From assembly GCA_948441955.1 (NCBI GenBank), contig CAOJQZ010000034.1, positions 1-24,763 on the forward strand: a DNA stretch of 24,763 bases, written 5' to 3'. The notes under the pieces are model-generated. The model saw only the letters and a program-made list of their open reading frames with translations. It did no database searches and was not told the origin of the DNA. A program made the translations under genes and the position numbers. Source of the stretch: an uncultured Lachnospiraceae bacterium (GTDB lineage Bacteria > Bacillota > Clostridia > Lachnospirales > Lachnospiraceae). The first letter of the stretch is position 1. Every line of letters starts with the position of its first letter. This document shows, piece after piece, positions 15,093 through 22,238 of the stretch.

Positions 15093-16220
15093 CTATCCTT
15101 CCTCCTGACTACTTACATTTTTTATAATCTCCTGCATAGTATACCACTTCGCTTCCATATCTTCAACCAGCTTAAACTGTGTCCGGCAGCGATCCAGATT
15201 ATGATGCTCTCTGTGAATCTTAAAATAGGTATCTCCATTAAGATAATCCGTGAGGAAACGCATCCCGCATTCAAACGTCATCACCTTGGCCCCCATCGGC
15301 ATAAGGCTGACCTCCTTTGCCGTAAGCCTTCCGCCGCAGCCCTTAATAAAGCCCCTCGCATACAGCTCGAATAATTCCATGCTGCAGGACACCTTGCTTA
15401 AGTCCTGCTCATCCTCCGCTGCAGTACTGGCGCCAAAACGTATAGCATCTCCAAAGTCATTCATAACCAGGCCAGGCATGACTGTATCCAGATCAATCAC
15501 GCAGATTCCCTTTCCAGTCTCATTATCAATCATAATATTGTTGAGCTTCGTATCATTGTGGGTAACGCGGAGCGGCAGTTCTCCTTTCTTTAGAAGCTCT
15601 CCAAAATAGTCTGCCACGTCCTCCCTCTCCAGCACAAACTTTATCTCCTCGCGGACATCTGCTGCCCTCCCCAGCTTATCCTCCTTTACTGCCTGTTTGA
15701 ACGCCGCAAATCTTGCCTTCGTATCATGAAATCCTTTAATCGTTTCATGCAGGGTATCTGCAGGAAATTCTGAAAGAAGCCTTTGGAAATTTCCAAACGC
15801 TACGGCGCTCTGATAAAAGTGCTCTGGTTTTTCTACCTGATCGTAGCTTGTAGCGTCTGTAATGAACACATACGAACGCCAGTATTCACCTTCTGAATCT
15901 ACAAAATATGCCTTTCCGTCTGCTGCCGGAATCACATTCAGCGTCTCTCTTAATGGGTCGCCGCCCTTTTCAATAATCTTCTCACGAAGATAGGATGTGA
16001 CATGCATAACATTTTCCATCAGCTCTATAGGCTTTGGAAATACCTGCTTATTCATCCTCTGGAGAATAATCCGGCTGTCCCCGCCCTCTTCCTGTTCAAA
16101 GATAAGGAGGAACGTGTCATTAATATGCCCGCTCCCGTAGGGCATGCTGTCTTTAAGCGTGCCCTTATATTTAAAATTTTCAATCACTTCCTTAAGCTGC
16201 TCCTGCTTCACCTTTTTCAT
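15093..16220 (-). CDS. nahK: Sugar kinase of the aminoglycoside-phosphotransferase fold, N-acetylhexosamine 1-kinase (NahK-like)
   Basis: A 375-residue cytoplasmic kinase. The N-lobe has YGSGHINDTFLL (glycine-rich loop-like) and a Lys/Gln strand IILQRMNK. The C-lobe has the catalytic loop THNDTKLNNIM and the metal-binding VIDLDTVMPG. This layout and length fit NahK, which phosphorylates GlcNAc or GalNAc at C1 with ATP. The start is ATG 16220, with GGGAGG 7 bases upstream; it overlaps the preceding stop as TAATG, so translation is coupled. A GTG at 16235 in frame overlaps the ribosome site and is unlikely. Position between a GH112 phosphorylase and galE strongly supports a HexNAc substrate. 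Other APH-fold sugar or choline kinases cannot be excluded from sequence alone. Confidence 0.82.
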   Translation of the reverse strand: MKKVKQEQLKEVIENFKYKGTLKDSMPYGSGHINDTFLLIFEQEEGGDSRIILQRMNKQVFPKPIELMENVMHVTSYLREKIIEKGGDPLRETLNVIPAADGKAYFVDSEGEYWRSYVFITDATSYDQVEKPEHFYQSAVAFGNFQRLLSEFPADTLHETIKGFHDTKARFAAFKQAVKEDKLGRAADVREEIKFVLEREDVADYFGELLKKGELPLRVTHNDTKLNNIMIDNETGKGICVIDLDTVMPGLVMNDFGDAIRFGASTAAEDEQDLSKVSCSMELFELYARGFIKGCGGRLTAKEVSLMPMGAKVMTFECGMRFLTDYLNGDTYFKIHREHHNLDRCRTQFKLVEDMEAKWYTMQEIIKNVSSQEEG

Positions 16221-17146
16221 TACTCTTCCTCCCACAGATGCTCCGGATAGAGCCCTTCATCCTTCATATTCTGAACTGCCCTGACAACAACGGGCTTATC
16301 CTCTTTATATGTGATTCCGTACCATTTGTCTGATGACTTAAGTACCGCCACAGATGCACGTCCTTCCTCTAAAAGCCTGCTGACTACAGACGGAAGAAAA
16401 TATTCACATTTCATCGGATTTTCCTTTAATCCCTTATCGAGAAATGCCGGGAACCCGTCCTTAATTTCTTTCAAAAAACTTCTGGTAAATCCCCACATAT
16501 TCATAGACACTGTTACATCAGAAGAAACCGGAACCCACGTGGTTTCATCATCATCCAAATATACGATACCCCCTTCTCTTTTTTCAATCTTTGTGCGTTC
16601 CTGAACTCCTGTAAGTTCTCCTGCTTCATTTGTTTCACAAATTCCCCGTGATACATGACCATTATCTGTTACGGTATTACCGAGCTTATAGCCAACCATG
16701 GTATAACGGTATTTTTCATCATCTGCGTGAGTTTCAAGATAATCATAAATAAGCTGAAAAGCCTCTGCTCCGTAATAATCATCCGCATTGATTACTGCAA
16801 AGGGACCGTTAATGCTGTCGATACAACTGAGAACTGCATGGGCGGTTCCCCACGGCTTCGTTCTTCCCTCCGGCACTGTATAGCCCTCCGGTATGGCGCT
16901 GACCTCCTGAAAAGCATATTCCACCTCCATGTACTTTGCCATCCGGTTTCCTACTGCTTCTTTAAAATCGTCCTCGATTTCCTTTTTTATAATAAAAATC
17001 ACCTTTTCAAAGCCTGCTCTTCTTGCATCATACATAGAAAAATCCATAATAATATGCCCGTCTTTGTCCACCGGATCAAGCTGCTTAAGCCCTCCGTACC
17101 GGCTTCCCATTCCGGCCGCCATAATCACCAATACTGGTTTATCCAT
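16220..17146 (-). CDS. Sugar-1-phosphate nucleotidyltransferase (probable UTP:HexNAc-1-P or hexose-1-P uridylyltransferase)
   Basis: A 308-residue NTP-transferase (GT-A/RmlA-like fold). The N-terminal nucleotide-binding loop is MAAGMGSRYGGLKQLDP (residues 9-25), the metal site is INADDYYG, and GRTKPWGTAHAVLS is the base/sugar-binding segment. The protein lacks the left-handed helix domain of GlmU. It joins NTP and a sugar-1-phosphate, releasing pyrophosphate. Wedged between a GH112 phosphorylase and a NahK-like kinase, it most likely makes UDP-GalNAc/UDP-GlcNAc, or UDP-Gal from the Gal-1-P formed by the phosphorylase. In Bifidobacterium this place is taken by a GalT-type uridylyl exchange enzyme. 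The donor nucleotide and acceptor are inferred from context. Its stop overlaps the kinase ATG by one base. Confidence 0.82.
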   Translation of the reverse strand: MDKPVLVIMAAGMGSRYGGLKQLDPVDKDGHIIMDFSMYDARRAGFEKVIFIIKKEIEDDFKEAVGNRMAKYMEVEYAFQEVSAIPEGYTVPEGRTKPWGTAHAVLSCIDSINGPFAVINADDYYGAEAFQLIYDYLETHADDEKYRYTMVGYKLGNTVTDNGHVSRGICETNEAGELTGVQERTKIEKREGGIVYLDDDETTWVPVSSDVTVSMNMWGFTRSFLKEIKDGFPAFLDKGLKENPMKCEYFLPSVVSRLLEEGRASVAVLKSSDKWYGITYKEDKPVVVRAVQNMKDEGLYPEHLWEEE

Positions 17147-17166
17147 AATAAAATCCTCCTTTAAAA

Positions 17167-19329
17167 CTAAATTGTATACCAGATAATCTCATTTGCTTCA
17201 AGCTCTAAGTCAAAGCTTGTTCCGTCGCCTTTATAGATCGTTGTCTTTTGGGGCTCATATGTATTGTTCACCACGCAGTATTTCCCATTCTCAATATAAG
17301 CGTGAACCTCCGCATTTACATTACTGCTGAACCATTGATGCAGCTTCTCCTCACCTCCGGATGCCCAGAGAATTGCTCTGTATAAAAGCCGGCTGTTGCT
17401 GAAGCTGTACGGCAGTCCGCTGATGTACACTCCCCTTCCTTCCCCAAATTCGTTAACTGCAAGCTGTACTCCCTTATTCTTTTCACAGATTACAGCCGCA
17501 CTCTCCAAAGCAAAAATATTCTTCTTTCCTTCTCCGAAATCAATCTCTTCTTCGCAATCCTCTATAATAAAGTGGGCATGCTCCTCCCAATTGTATTTAT
17601 CTACATTCAGGGTGAAACCATTTTCCTCCTCCACACCCAGTACGCCGGACAGCTGAAAGAAACGCCCTTCCCATTGATATGCGGAAGGCTCGCCCACGCC
17701 GATAAAGCCTCCTCCCCTGTAAACAAACCTCTTTACTGCCGTCAGGATCTTCTCATCCTTCCAGTTTTCACCGCCGCTGTATGCAGTATAAGCATCGCCC
17801 ACATTCAGAATTACGTCAATATCGTTAAGAACCGCCGGATTTTCCCTGATATCGTCAAAGCTTATATAGACTACGTCAAACGGCGCTCCGCTAAGGGCCT
17901 CTATTATGCCTGCATAAGAATAATTCTGCTTATAATAGATCGCATGATGAACCATATGGTTCCCCCATGCCCGCATTCTGCCCCAGCTGTTAAGCACTGC
18001 AACTTTCTTTACGCAAAAAGGCGTAGTCCCCTTAATATTCTCATATAAAGTACGGAATTCCTCACATACGCTCTCCACATAATCAATAAAATCCGGAAAT
18101 TCCATAGCAAGCTTTAAATATCCGCCGTAGCCTATACGATCTATGGGTTTCCTCAATATCGCCCGTCTTGCCGTCACCCAGTTGATCTTTGCTTCCTTTA
18201 CCGGATCGCCGCCTTCGTGGAAAGTATCTGGAAAGAAATAAGGAAGAAAACGTCCTTCTCTGTATTTTACTCCTTCAATATCACTGATCAGTCTTAGGGT
18301 AGCCCCATTTCCCACACTGCCCACAACCGCATCCAGACCGATTTCTTTGAATTCATCCATGAAGGGCTCCATACCTATCCAATGGTCACCGAGGAACATC
18401 ATAGCTTCTTTCCCGCATTCGTGGGTGATATTCACCATCTCCTTTGCAAGCTTTGCCACCTCTTTTCTCTGAAAATCCTGAAAATCACGAAACTCCTTAG
18501 ACGGTACTCTGTAGGTATTGTTCATATAGCCCTGATCAATGATAAATTCCGGACGAAACCGGTATCCGCACTCCTTTTCAAACTGTTCCAGAATATATGG
18601 GCTTACTGACGCTGAATAACCGTACCAGTCCACATATTTTTCCCTGGCAAACTCGTCAAAGATCAGCGTAAACTGATGAAAAAATGTTGTATAACGAATA
18701 ACGTCAACATGAGGATTATCCTTTATGTATTTTCTCAGACGCTCCATAGAAAATGCTTTTGTCTTGGGCTGACGCACATCAAAGGTAATCTGTTTTTCCA
18801 CGTCCTTCCAATCGTTCGTTACTGCATTATACATATGCACCGGATCCCACATAATATAGGCAAGAAAGCTCACCGTATAATCATGAAATGCTTTCGTGTG
18901 AAAAATAATGACATCCCCCGTCTCTTTTTCGTATGCCCAGTCAGACTCAGGCACTACCTCCCCTGTGGTTCGGTCAATAACTTCCCACCACCTCTTAATG
19001 TCATCACGGTCGTTTACCGCAAGCATATCCGGATATAGATGATTCATAAGGTGAATTCTTAAGGTGTCCTCTGGCGCATTATAAAACGGAGTCATGATAT
19101 ACATTTGCTGGATTTCGTCCGGATTTGCCTTCGCCCATGCGTTATCCTTCCTCGTCGTATAATACGTAGAATACACCTTTGCATCTGCTTCCCGAAGTTC
19201 CTCCGGATACTCTGTGCCATCGCAGTCACGTATTGCATCCGCACCCCATCTTTTTACCAGTTCGAGTGTCTCCGGCACCACATCCACGTCTGTCGGAATT
19301 GTAACTCTCCCCTTTGTTCGTTCACTCAT
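17167..19329 (-). CDS. lnpA: 1,3-beta-galactosyl-N-acetylhexosamine phosphorylase (GH112; galacto-N-biose/lacto-N-biose I phosphorylase)
   Basis: A 720-residue cytoplasmic phosphorylase: Gal-beta-1,3-HexNAc plus phosphate gives alpha-Gal-1-phosphate plus GalNAc or GlcNAc. It shows strong resemblance, from memory, to Bifidobacterium longum GLNBP along the whole chain: WGADAIRDCDGT near 28-39, FLAYIMWDPVHMYN near 155-168, TTFFHQFTLIFDE near 214-226, the general acid in FLGDHWIG (Asp315, matching Asp313 there) and EGRFLPYFFPDTFHEGGDP. No signal peptide. Pro163 and Ser338 match positions reported to tune LNB/GNB preference, so a dual-specificity enzyme is likely; a galactosyl-rhamnose phosphorylase is the main alternative and less likely given the kinase and GalE. 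ATG 19329 has AAGGAG 7 bases upstream and its own promoter. Confidence 0.93.
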   Translation of the reverse strand: MSERTKGRVTIPTDVDVVPETLELVKRWGADAIRDCDGTEYPEELREADAKVYSTYYTTRKDNAWAKANPDEIQQMYIMTPFYNAPEDTLRIHLMNHLYPDMLAVNDRDDIKRWWEVIDRTTGEVVPESDWAYEKETGDVIIFHTKAFHDYTVSFLAYIMWDPVHMYNAVTNDWKDVEKQITFDVRQPKTKAFSMERLRKYIKDNPHVDVIRYTTFFHQFTLIFDEFAREKYVDWYGYSASVSPYILEQFEKECGYRFRPEFIIDQGYMNNTYRVPSKEFRDFQDFQRKEVAKLAKEMVNITHECGKEAMMFLGDHWIGMEPFMDEFKEIGLDAVVGSVGNGATLRLISDIEGVKYREGRFLPYFFPDTFHEGGDPVKEAKINWVTARRAILRKPIDRIGYGGYLKLAMEFPDFIDYVESVCEEFRTLYENIKGTTPFCVKKVAVLNSWGRMRAWGNHMVHHAIYYKQNYSYAGIIEALSGAPFDVVYISFDDIRENPAVLNDIDVILNVGDAYTAYSGGENWKDEKILTAVKRFVYRGGGFIGVGEPSAYQWEGRFFQLSGVLGVEEENGFTLNVDKYNWEEHAHFIIEDCEEEIDFGEGKKNIFALESAAVICEKNKGVQLAVNEFGEGRGVYISGLPYSFSNSRLLYRAILWASGGEEKLHQWFSSNVNAEVHAYIENGKYCVVNNTYEPQKTTIYKGDGTSFDLELEANEIIWYTI

Positions 19330-19366
19330 TCGTGTACTCCTTTTCTACCATATCTTGTCTATAAAT

Positions 19367-19395
19367 AGCATACCTATTTTTTCCTGCTCCGTCAA
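19367..19395 (-). promoter_or_regulatory. Sigma-A-type promoter of the GH112 operon
   Basis: TTGACG (19390-19395), 17-nt spacer, TATGCT (19367-19372) on the minus strand, 38 bases before the GH112 ATG. It drives GH112, nucleotidyltransferase, kinase and galE separately from the CBM9-like gene. Confidence 0.7.
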
Positions 19396-19400
19396 GAATA

Positions 19401-19420
19401 AAGCATGATTTCTAATGCTT
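19401..19420 (-). terminator. Weak hairpin across the CBM9-like gene stop
   Basis: AAGCAT / ATGCTT, a 6-bp stem with an 8-base loop that holds the TAG stop, followed by TATTCTT. The stem and U-tract are weak; it may only attenuate transcription. Confidence 0.35.
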
Positions 19421-20026
19421 CTTTGTAATAACCGCTGTTTCAAAAAACTCAGTCAAATGGAAGCTTGGCGTCTCTGAAAGAATTGGAGCATAGGACGCAT
19501 AGTGTTCTATTTCCCTGGCCTCGGATATTTTGTAAAAATTGCAGGTAAATGTGCTCCCTTCTTTAAGATGAAGCGGCCCGTATATATCCTCCAATACACT
19601 GACAGGTATCCGTATATTCCATGTCCAATAATCCTTCTCTATCTTTGCAGTACTGCGAAACTGCTGACAGATCTCTTTGGAAAAGTATGACCGGTAAACC
19701 CGCTCTTTCCCATAACCCGCCAGAAGTGCACCGCCGGAGTTGGACTCAAAGTTAAGATAAATCGCCTGCAATCTATTGATACCTGCCTCAAATTGAAAAA
19801 AAGCTTCCATAGCGCTGTCCCTGTATACCGGTTCCATGTCATGTGTATATGTACGCAAGGGTTCGCTCTCCCGGCATACCATTTTAAGATAAAATGCATC
19901 ACCTGGTACGAATCCTATATACCCATAGGTTTCCGGTATACCTCTTGTCCCCCACAAAAGCTTATCTACATGAAAGGGGGTTACAGATTCCAACTCTGCC
20001 TCGCTTTTAATGATTTCAACCTTCAT
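19412..20026 (-). CDS. CBM9-like carbohydrate-binding protein, cytoplasmic
   Basis: A 204-residue single-domain protein resembling the CBM9/DOMON-like family. The pattern VYRDSAMEAFFQF (about 69-81) corresponds to the DDxxE/D-F strand, YLNFESNSGGALL to the next strand, and YWTWNIRIPVSVL to the closing strand; the end FHLTEFFE is typical. There is no signal peptide, so it acts inside the cell, which is unusual for a carbohydrate-binding module. ATG 20026 has AAGGAGGG upstream, and a promoter lies at 20056-20084. It lies just upstream of the GH112 gene on the same strand, so it could bind the imported disaccharide or a related glycan, or be a sugar-modifying enzyme in disguise. Family call by pattern only. 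Confidence 0.7.
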   Translation of the reverse strand: MKVEIIKSEAELESVTPFHVDKLLWGTRGIPETYGYIGFVPGDAFYLKMVCRESEPLRTYTHDMEPVYRDSAMEAFFQFEAGINRLQAIYLNFESNSGGALLAGYGKERVYRSYFSKEICQQFRSTAKIEKDYWTWNIRIPVSVLEDIYGPLHLKEGSTFTCNFYKISEAREIEHYASYAPILSETPSFHLTEFFETAVITKKH

Positions 20027-20055
20027 AACTCATCCCTCCTTGCATTTATATCAAT

Positions 20056-20084
20056 AATATACCAAATTTTAGCAGACAATACAA
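20056..20084 (-). promoter_or_regulatory. Promoter of the CBM9-like gene
   Basis: TTGTAT (20079-20084), 17-nt spacer, TATATT (20056-20061) on the minus strand, about 30 bases before the ATG. Very AT-rich surroundings, just after the LysR gene stop. Confidence 0.55.
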
Positions 20085-20120
20085 ATTTTTAATGATTTTA
20101 TCAGAATTTTTCGAGCAACG

Positions 20121-20993
20121 TTACGTTTTAAATTTCCGATTTTTAAAAAATTCTGTCAAAAACTCATAAAATTCTATCACATTACGATTATCTGTCTTAT
20201 TCTGATTAAAGTTAATAATAATATCTCTTTGACATACCGGTTCGTCAATTCTCAAAAGCTTTACATGTTCATTTTGCTCACTTCCCCAGGTAAACTCCGG
20301 CCAGAATCCAACTCCCATATTCGCAGCAATCATATTTCTTACGGCAGAAGGATTATCACTTTCAAATATGATCTTAGGCGTAAATCCTGCATGCTGGCAG
20401 AATCGGTCGCAGATATAGCGGAATTCTCTTGAACCTAAAAGACTTATAAATCCCTCCTCCGCCGCCTCCGCAAGGCAAATAGACGTTCTTCCCTGGTATC
20501 TCTTATTTTTCGGAACAGCAAGATAGATCTCTTCCGCACATGCAAAATTGTTTTTTTCACCTGCTCCCTGATAAAAAAGCTTTGTCGTAATAGCAATATC
20601 ATATAATTCACTTTCTGAGTTCTGGTAAAGCTGAAAATTAATTTCCCCATGTTCCTTCTTATATTCAATGATTGCTTCCATAATAAGGCTCGACGCTGCC
20701 AACACATTCATATGTATCGTCTCGCTCTCCAACGCTACCATCATCTTCAGCTGCTCCGGAATATCATCAATCTGTTCCAGTAAAGGCCCCAGCTTTTTTT
20801 GCAAATATTTCCCGTATTCTGTCAGCATAATATTCCGTCCTCTGGCTGTAAATAACGGCACGCCCAGGTCTTTTTCAAGCCTTCGTATTGCCTGTGTCAA
20901 GGCCGGCTGTGTAATGTGCAGGTTTTTTGCACTGTTAGTCATATGCTTTGTTCTCGCTGCCTCTAAAAAATATCGGATTTGCATCAGCTCCAT
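20121..20993 (-). CDS. LysR-family transcriptional regulator
   Basis: A 290-residue regulator. The N-terminal winged helix-turn-helix (about 1-60) reads MQIRYFLEAARTKHMT, then ITQPALTQAIRRLEKDLG and FTARGRNIMLTEYG, the LysR signature. The effector-binding domain follows (about 90-290). The start is ATG 20993 with GGGAGA 7 bases upstream; an upstream in-frame start at 21029 adds 12 residues with no family match. It is divergent from the SemiSWEET/SGNH-like gene, with a palindrome (21052-21075) between them, and upstream of the CBM9-like and GH112 genes on its own strand. Either neighbour could be its target; divergent placement slightly favours the membrane gene. The ligand is unknown. Confidence 0.9.
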   Translation of the reverse strand: MELMQIRYFLEAARTKHMTNSAKNLHITQPALTQAIRRLEKDLGVPLFTARGRNIMLTEYGKYLQKKLGPLLEQIDDIPEQLKMMVALESETIHMNVLAASSLIMEAIIEYKKEHGEINFQLYQNSESELYDIAITTKLFYQGAGEKNNFACAEEIYLAVPKNKRYQGRTSICLAEAAEEGFISLLGSREFRYICDRFCQHAGFTPKIIFESDNPSAVRNMIAANMGVGFWPEFTWGSEQNEHVKLLRIDEPVCQRDIIINFNQNKTDNRNVIEFYEFLTEFFKNRKFKT

Positions 20994-21051
20994 CTTTTTA
21001 TCTCCCGTCCTAGTTACCCTTGTCCACAAAGGATTATGTATATAGCTTTAT

Positions 21052-21075
21052 ATTCATAATGTACACATTATGAAT
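21052..21075. promoter_or_regulatory. Palindromic operator candidate between the LysR gene and the divergent gene
   Basis: Perfect 11-bp arms ATTCATAATGT and ACATTATGAAT around a 2-base centre. It contains a T-N(11)-A-type LysR box. It is placed 59 bases from the LysR ATG and 88 bases from the divergent ATG in a very AT-rich gap. Confidence 0.55.
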
Positions 21076-21162
21076 TTTATAAATATTATATATTAGACAT
21101 AATTATAAGTCAATGATAGACTATGGATGACAAAAAGAGAATTGAAAAAAGAAAGTGAGTGA

Positions 21163-22152
21163 ATGAAAATGGCTGAGCTTCTCGAATCTACCATGCTGAT
21201 CTGCTTCGGTTTATCCTGGCCTATGAATCTTGCCAAAAACATCAAAGCCAAAACAGCAAGAAACATGAGTCTCCAGTTTATCCTTCTTATTATTACAGGA
21301 TATATTGCTGGAATCTCTGCAAAAATTTACAGTCACCGATTTAATTATGTACTGGCAGTATATCTCTTAAACCTGGTTGTCGTATCCGCTAACGTAATCG
21401 TCTACTTTATTAACCGACGATATGACAGACAGGCACAGGCAGCAAACATAGAACTTTGCAGTGATATCTCCGGACGCACAAATGTACCTGGTAAACCTTC
21501 AATTCAAAAACAAGGAGAAGACGAAATGGAAACCTATCGCGAACTTAACAGTATTACAGAGGCAGGCGGTGTTGTACTTTTTGGTTCCAACACATTTGCC
21601 TCTCTTCCAATCGGAGAGCTGACACAGGCCTTCCGTATTACAGAACCCATCTATAACAGAAGTATAAAGGATATCCGTATTGAGCATATAGAAAGCTATC
21701 TGAAAGTATGCCTCTATGATCTGAATCCTCGTAAAATCTTCGTAAATATGGGGGATGTGGATATCCGTGATGAAAATATGAACGTAGAAAATTTTATTTC
21801 CAAATATGAATGGCTGCTCTATATGATACACACGCAGACACAGGCTTCCATCTATATCGTTCCAATTGTCTCAGACTGCCAGACAGCCTGCAGAATCAAT
21901 GAGCGCCTGAAAGAGCTGGCTGCACAGACAGGATGCAAATACATTGACATTTCCGGTGTTCTCACGTCCAAGCGTCCGACACTCAGACTATTTGAATTAT
22001 TAAAGGTACACATGCGGAATCATCCAATCAACTTTGCAGATGCTATGGAAGTCGGAAATTTAAGCCGCCGTAAAATAGAAAATGTCCCCAATGACGGACA
22101 GTTCTCTCCAGAACCCGGAGCAAAAAGAGAAGCCGCTTATGCAAAACATTAA
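21163..22152 (+). CDS. Fusion: three-helix SemiSWEET/PQ-loop-like membrane domain plus SGNH-like domain
   Basis: A 329-residue protein. Residues 5-84 hold three membrane helices (about 6-22, 36-54, 62-83) with WPMNLAKNIKAKTARNMS after the first, the place and style of the PQ-loop in SemiSWEET half-transporters. A polar linker (85-121) leads to an alpha/beta domain (about 135-300) that resembles an SGNH hydrolase: VVLFGSNTFASLP at the first block, YNRSI at the second, VNMGDVDI at the third. The expected GDS is GSN (141-143), so the nucleophile seems lost, and no DxxH is visible. An internal ribosome site plus ATG sits exactly at the domain boundary (Met122). It starts at ATG 21163 (or 21169), with only a weak ribosome site. 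Family assignment is by pattern and by memory of similar Lachnospiraceae proteins. Confidence 0.7.
   Translation: MKMAELLESTMLICFGLSWPMNLAKNIKAKTARNMSLQFILLIITGYIAGISAKIYSHRFNYVLAVYLLNLVVVSANVIVYFINRRYDRQAQAANIELCSDISGRTNVPGKPSIQKQGEDEMETYRELNSITEAGGVVLFGSNTFASLPIGELTQAFRITEPIYNRSIKDIRIEHIESYLKVCLYDLNPRKIFVNMGDVDIRDENMNVENFISKYEWLLYMIHTQTQASIYIVPIVSDCQTACRINERLKELAAQTGCKYIDISGVLTSKRPTLRLFELLKVHMRNHPINFADAMEVGNLSRRKIENVPNDGQFSPEPGAKREAAYAKH
21512..21528 (+). promoter_or_regulatory. Internal ribosome binding site and ATG at the domain boundary
   Basis: AAGGAG (21512-21517), 8-base spacer, ATG (21526-21528) in the same frame as the whole gene, at Met122. Initiation here would give a soluble 208-residue SGNH-like protein alone. 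Confidence 0.55.
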
Positions 22153-22185
22153 TTTACAAAATCTGAATAACTTATTTATATCTTT

Positions 22186-22226
22186 AAACGGGGAAGGAGT
22201 ATGTAATCCATACTTCTCCCCCGTTT
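22186..22226. terminator. Bidirectional hairpin between convergent genes
   Basis: Arms 22186-22203 and 22209-22226 pair with one mismatch and one G-U, with a 5-base loop and a GGGG/CCCC core. It is flanked by AAA and TTT, so a short U-tract exists on each side. It separates the fusion gene from the hemerythrin gene. Confidence 0.7.
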
Positions 22227-22238
22227 ATACTTAAAGGC

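Noticed and set aside
17167..19329. Pair of GH112 frameshift fragments
   Set aside because: The frame is continuous from start to stop and covers the full family length.
20994..21029. Upstream start of the first LysR gene adding 12 residues
   Set aside because: The extra residues do not match the LysR N-terminus, and the GGGAGA site fits ATG 20993.
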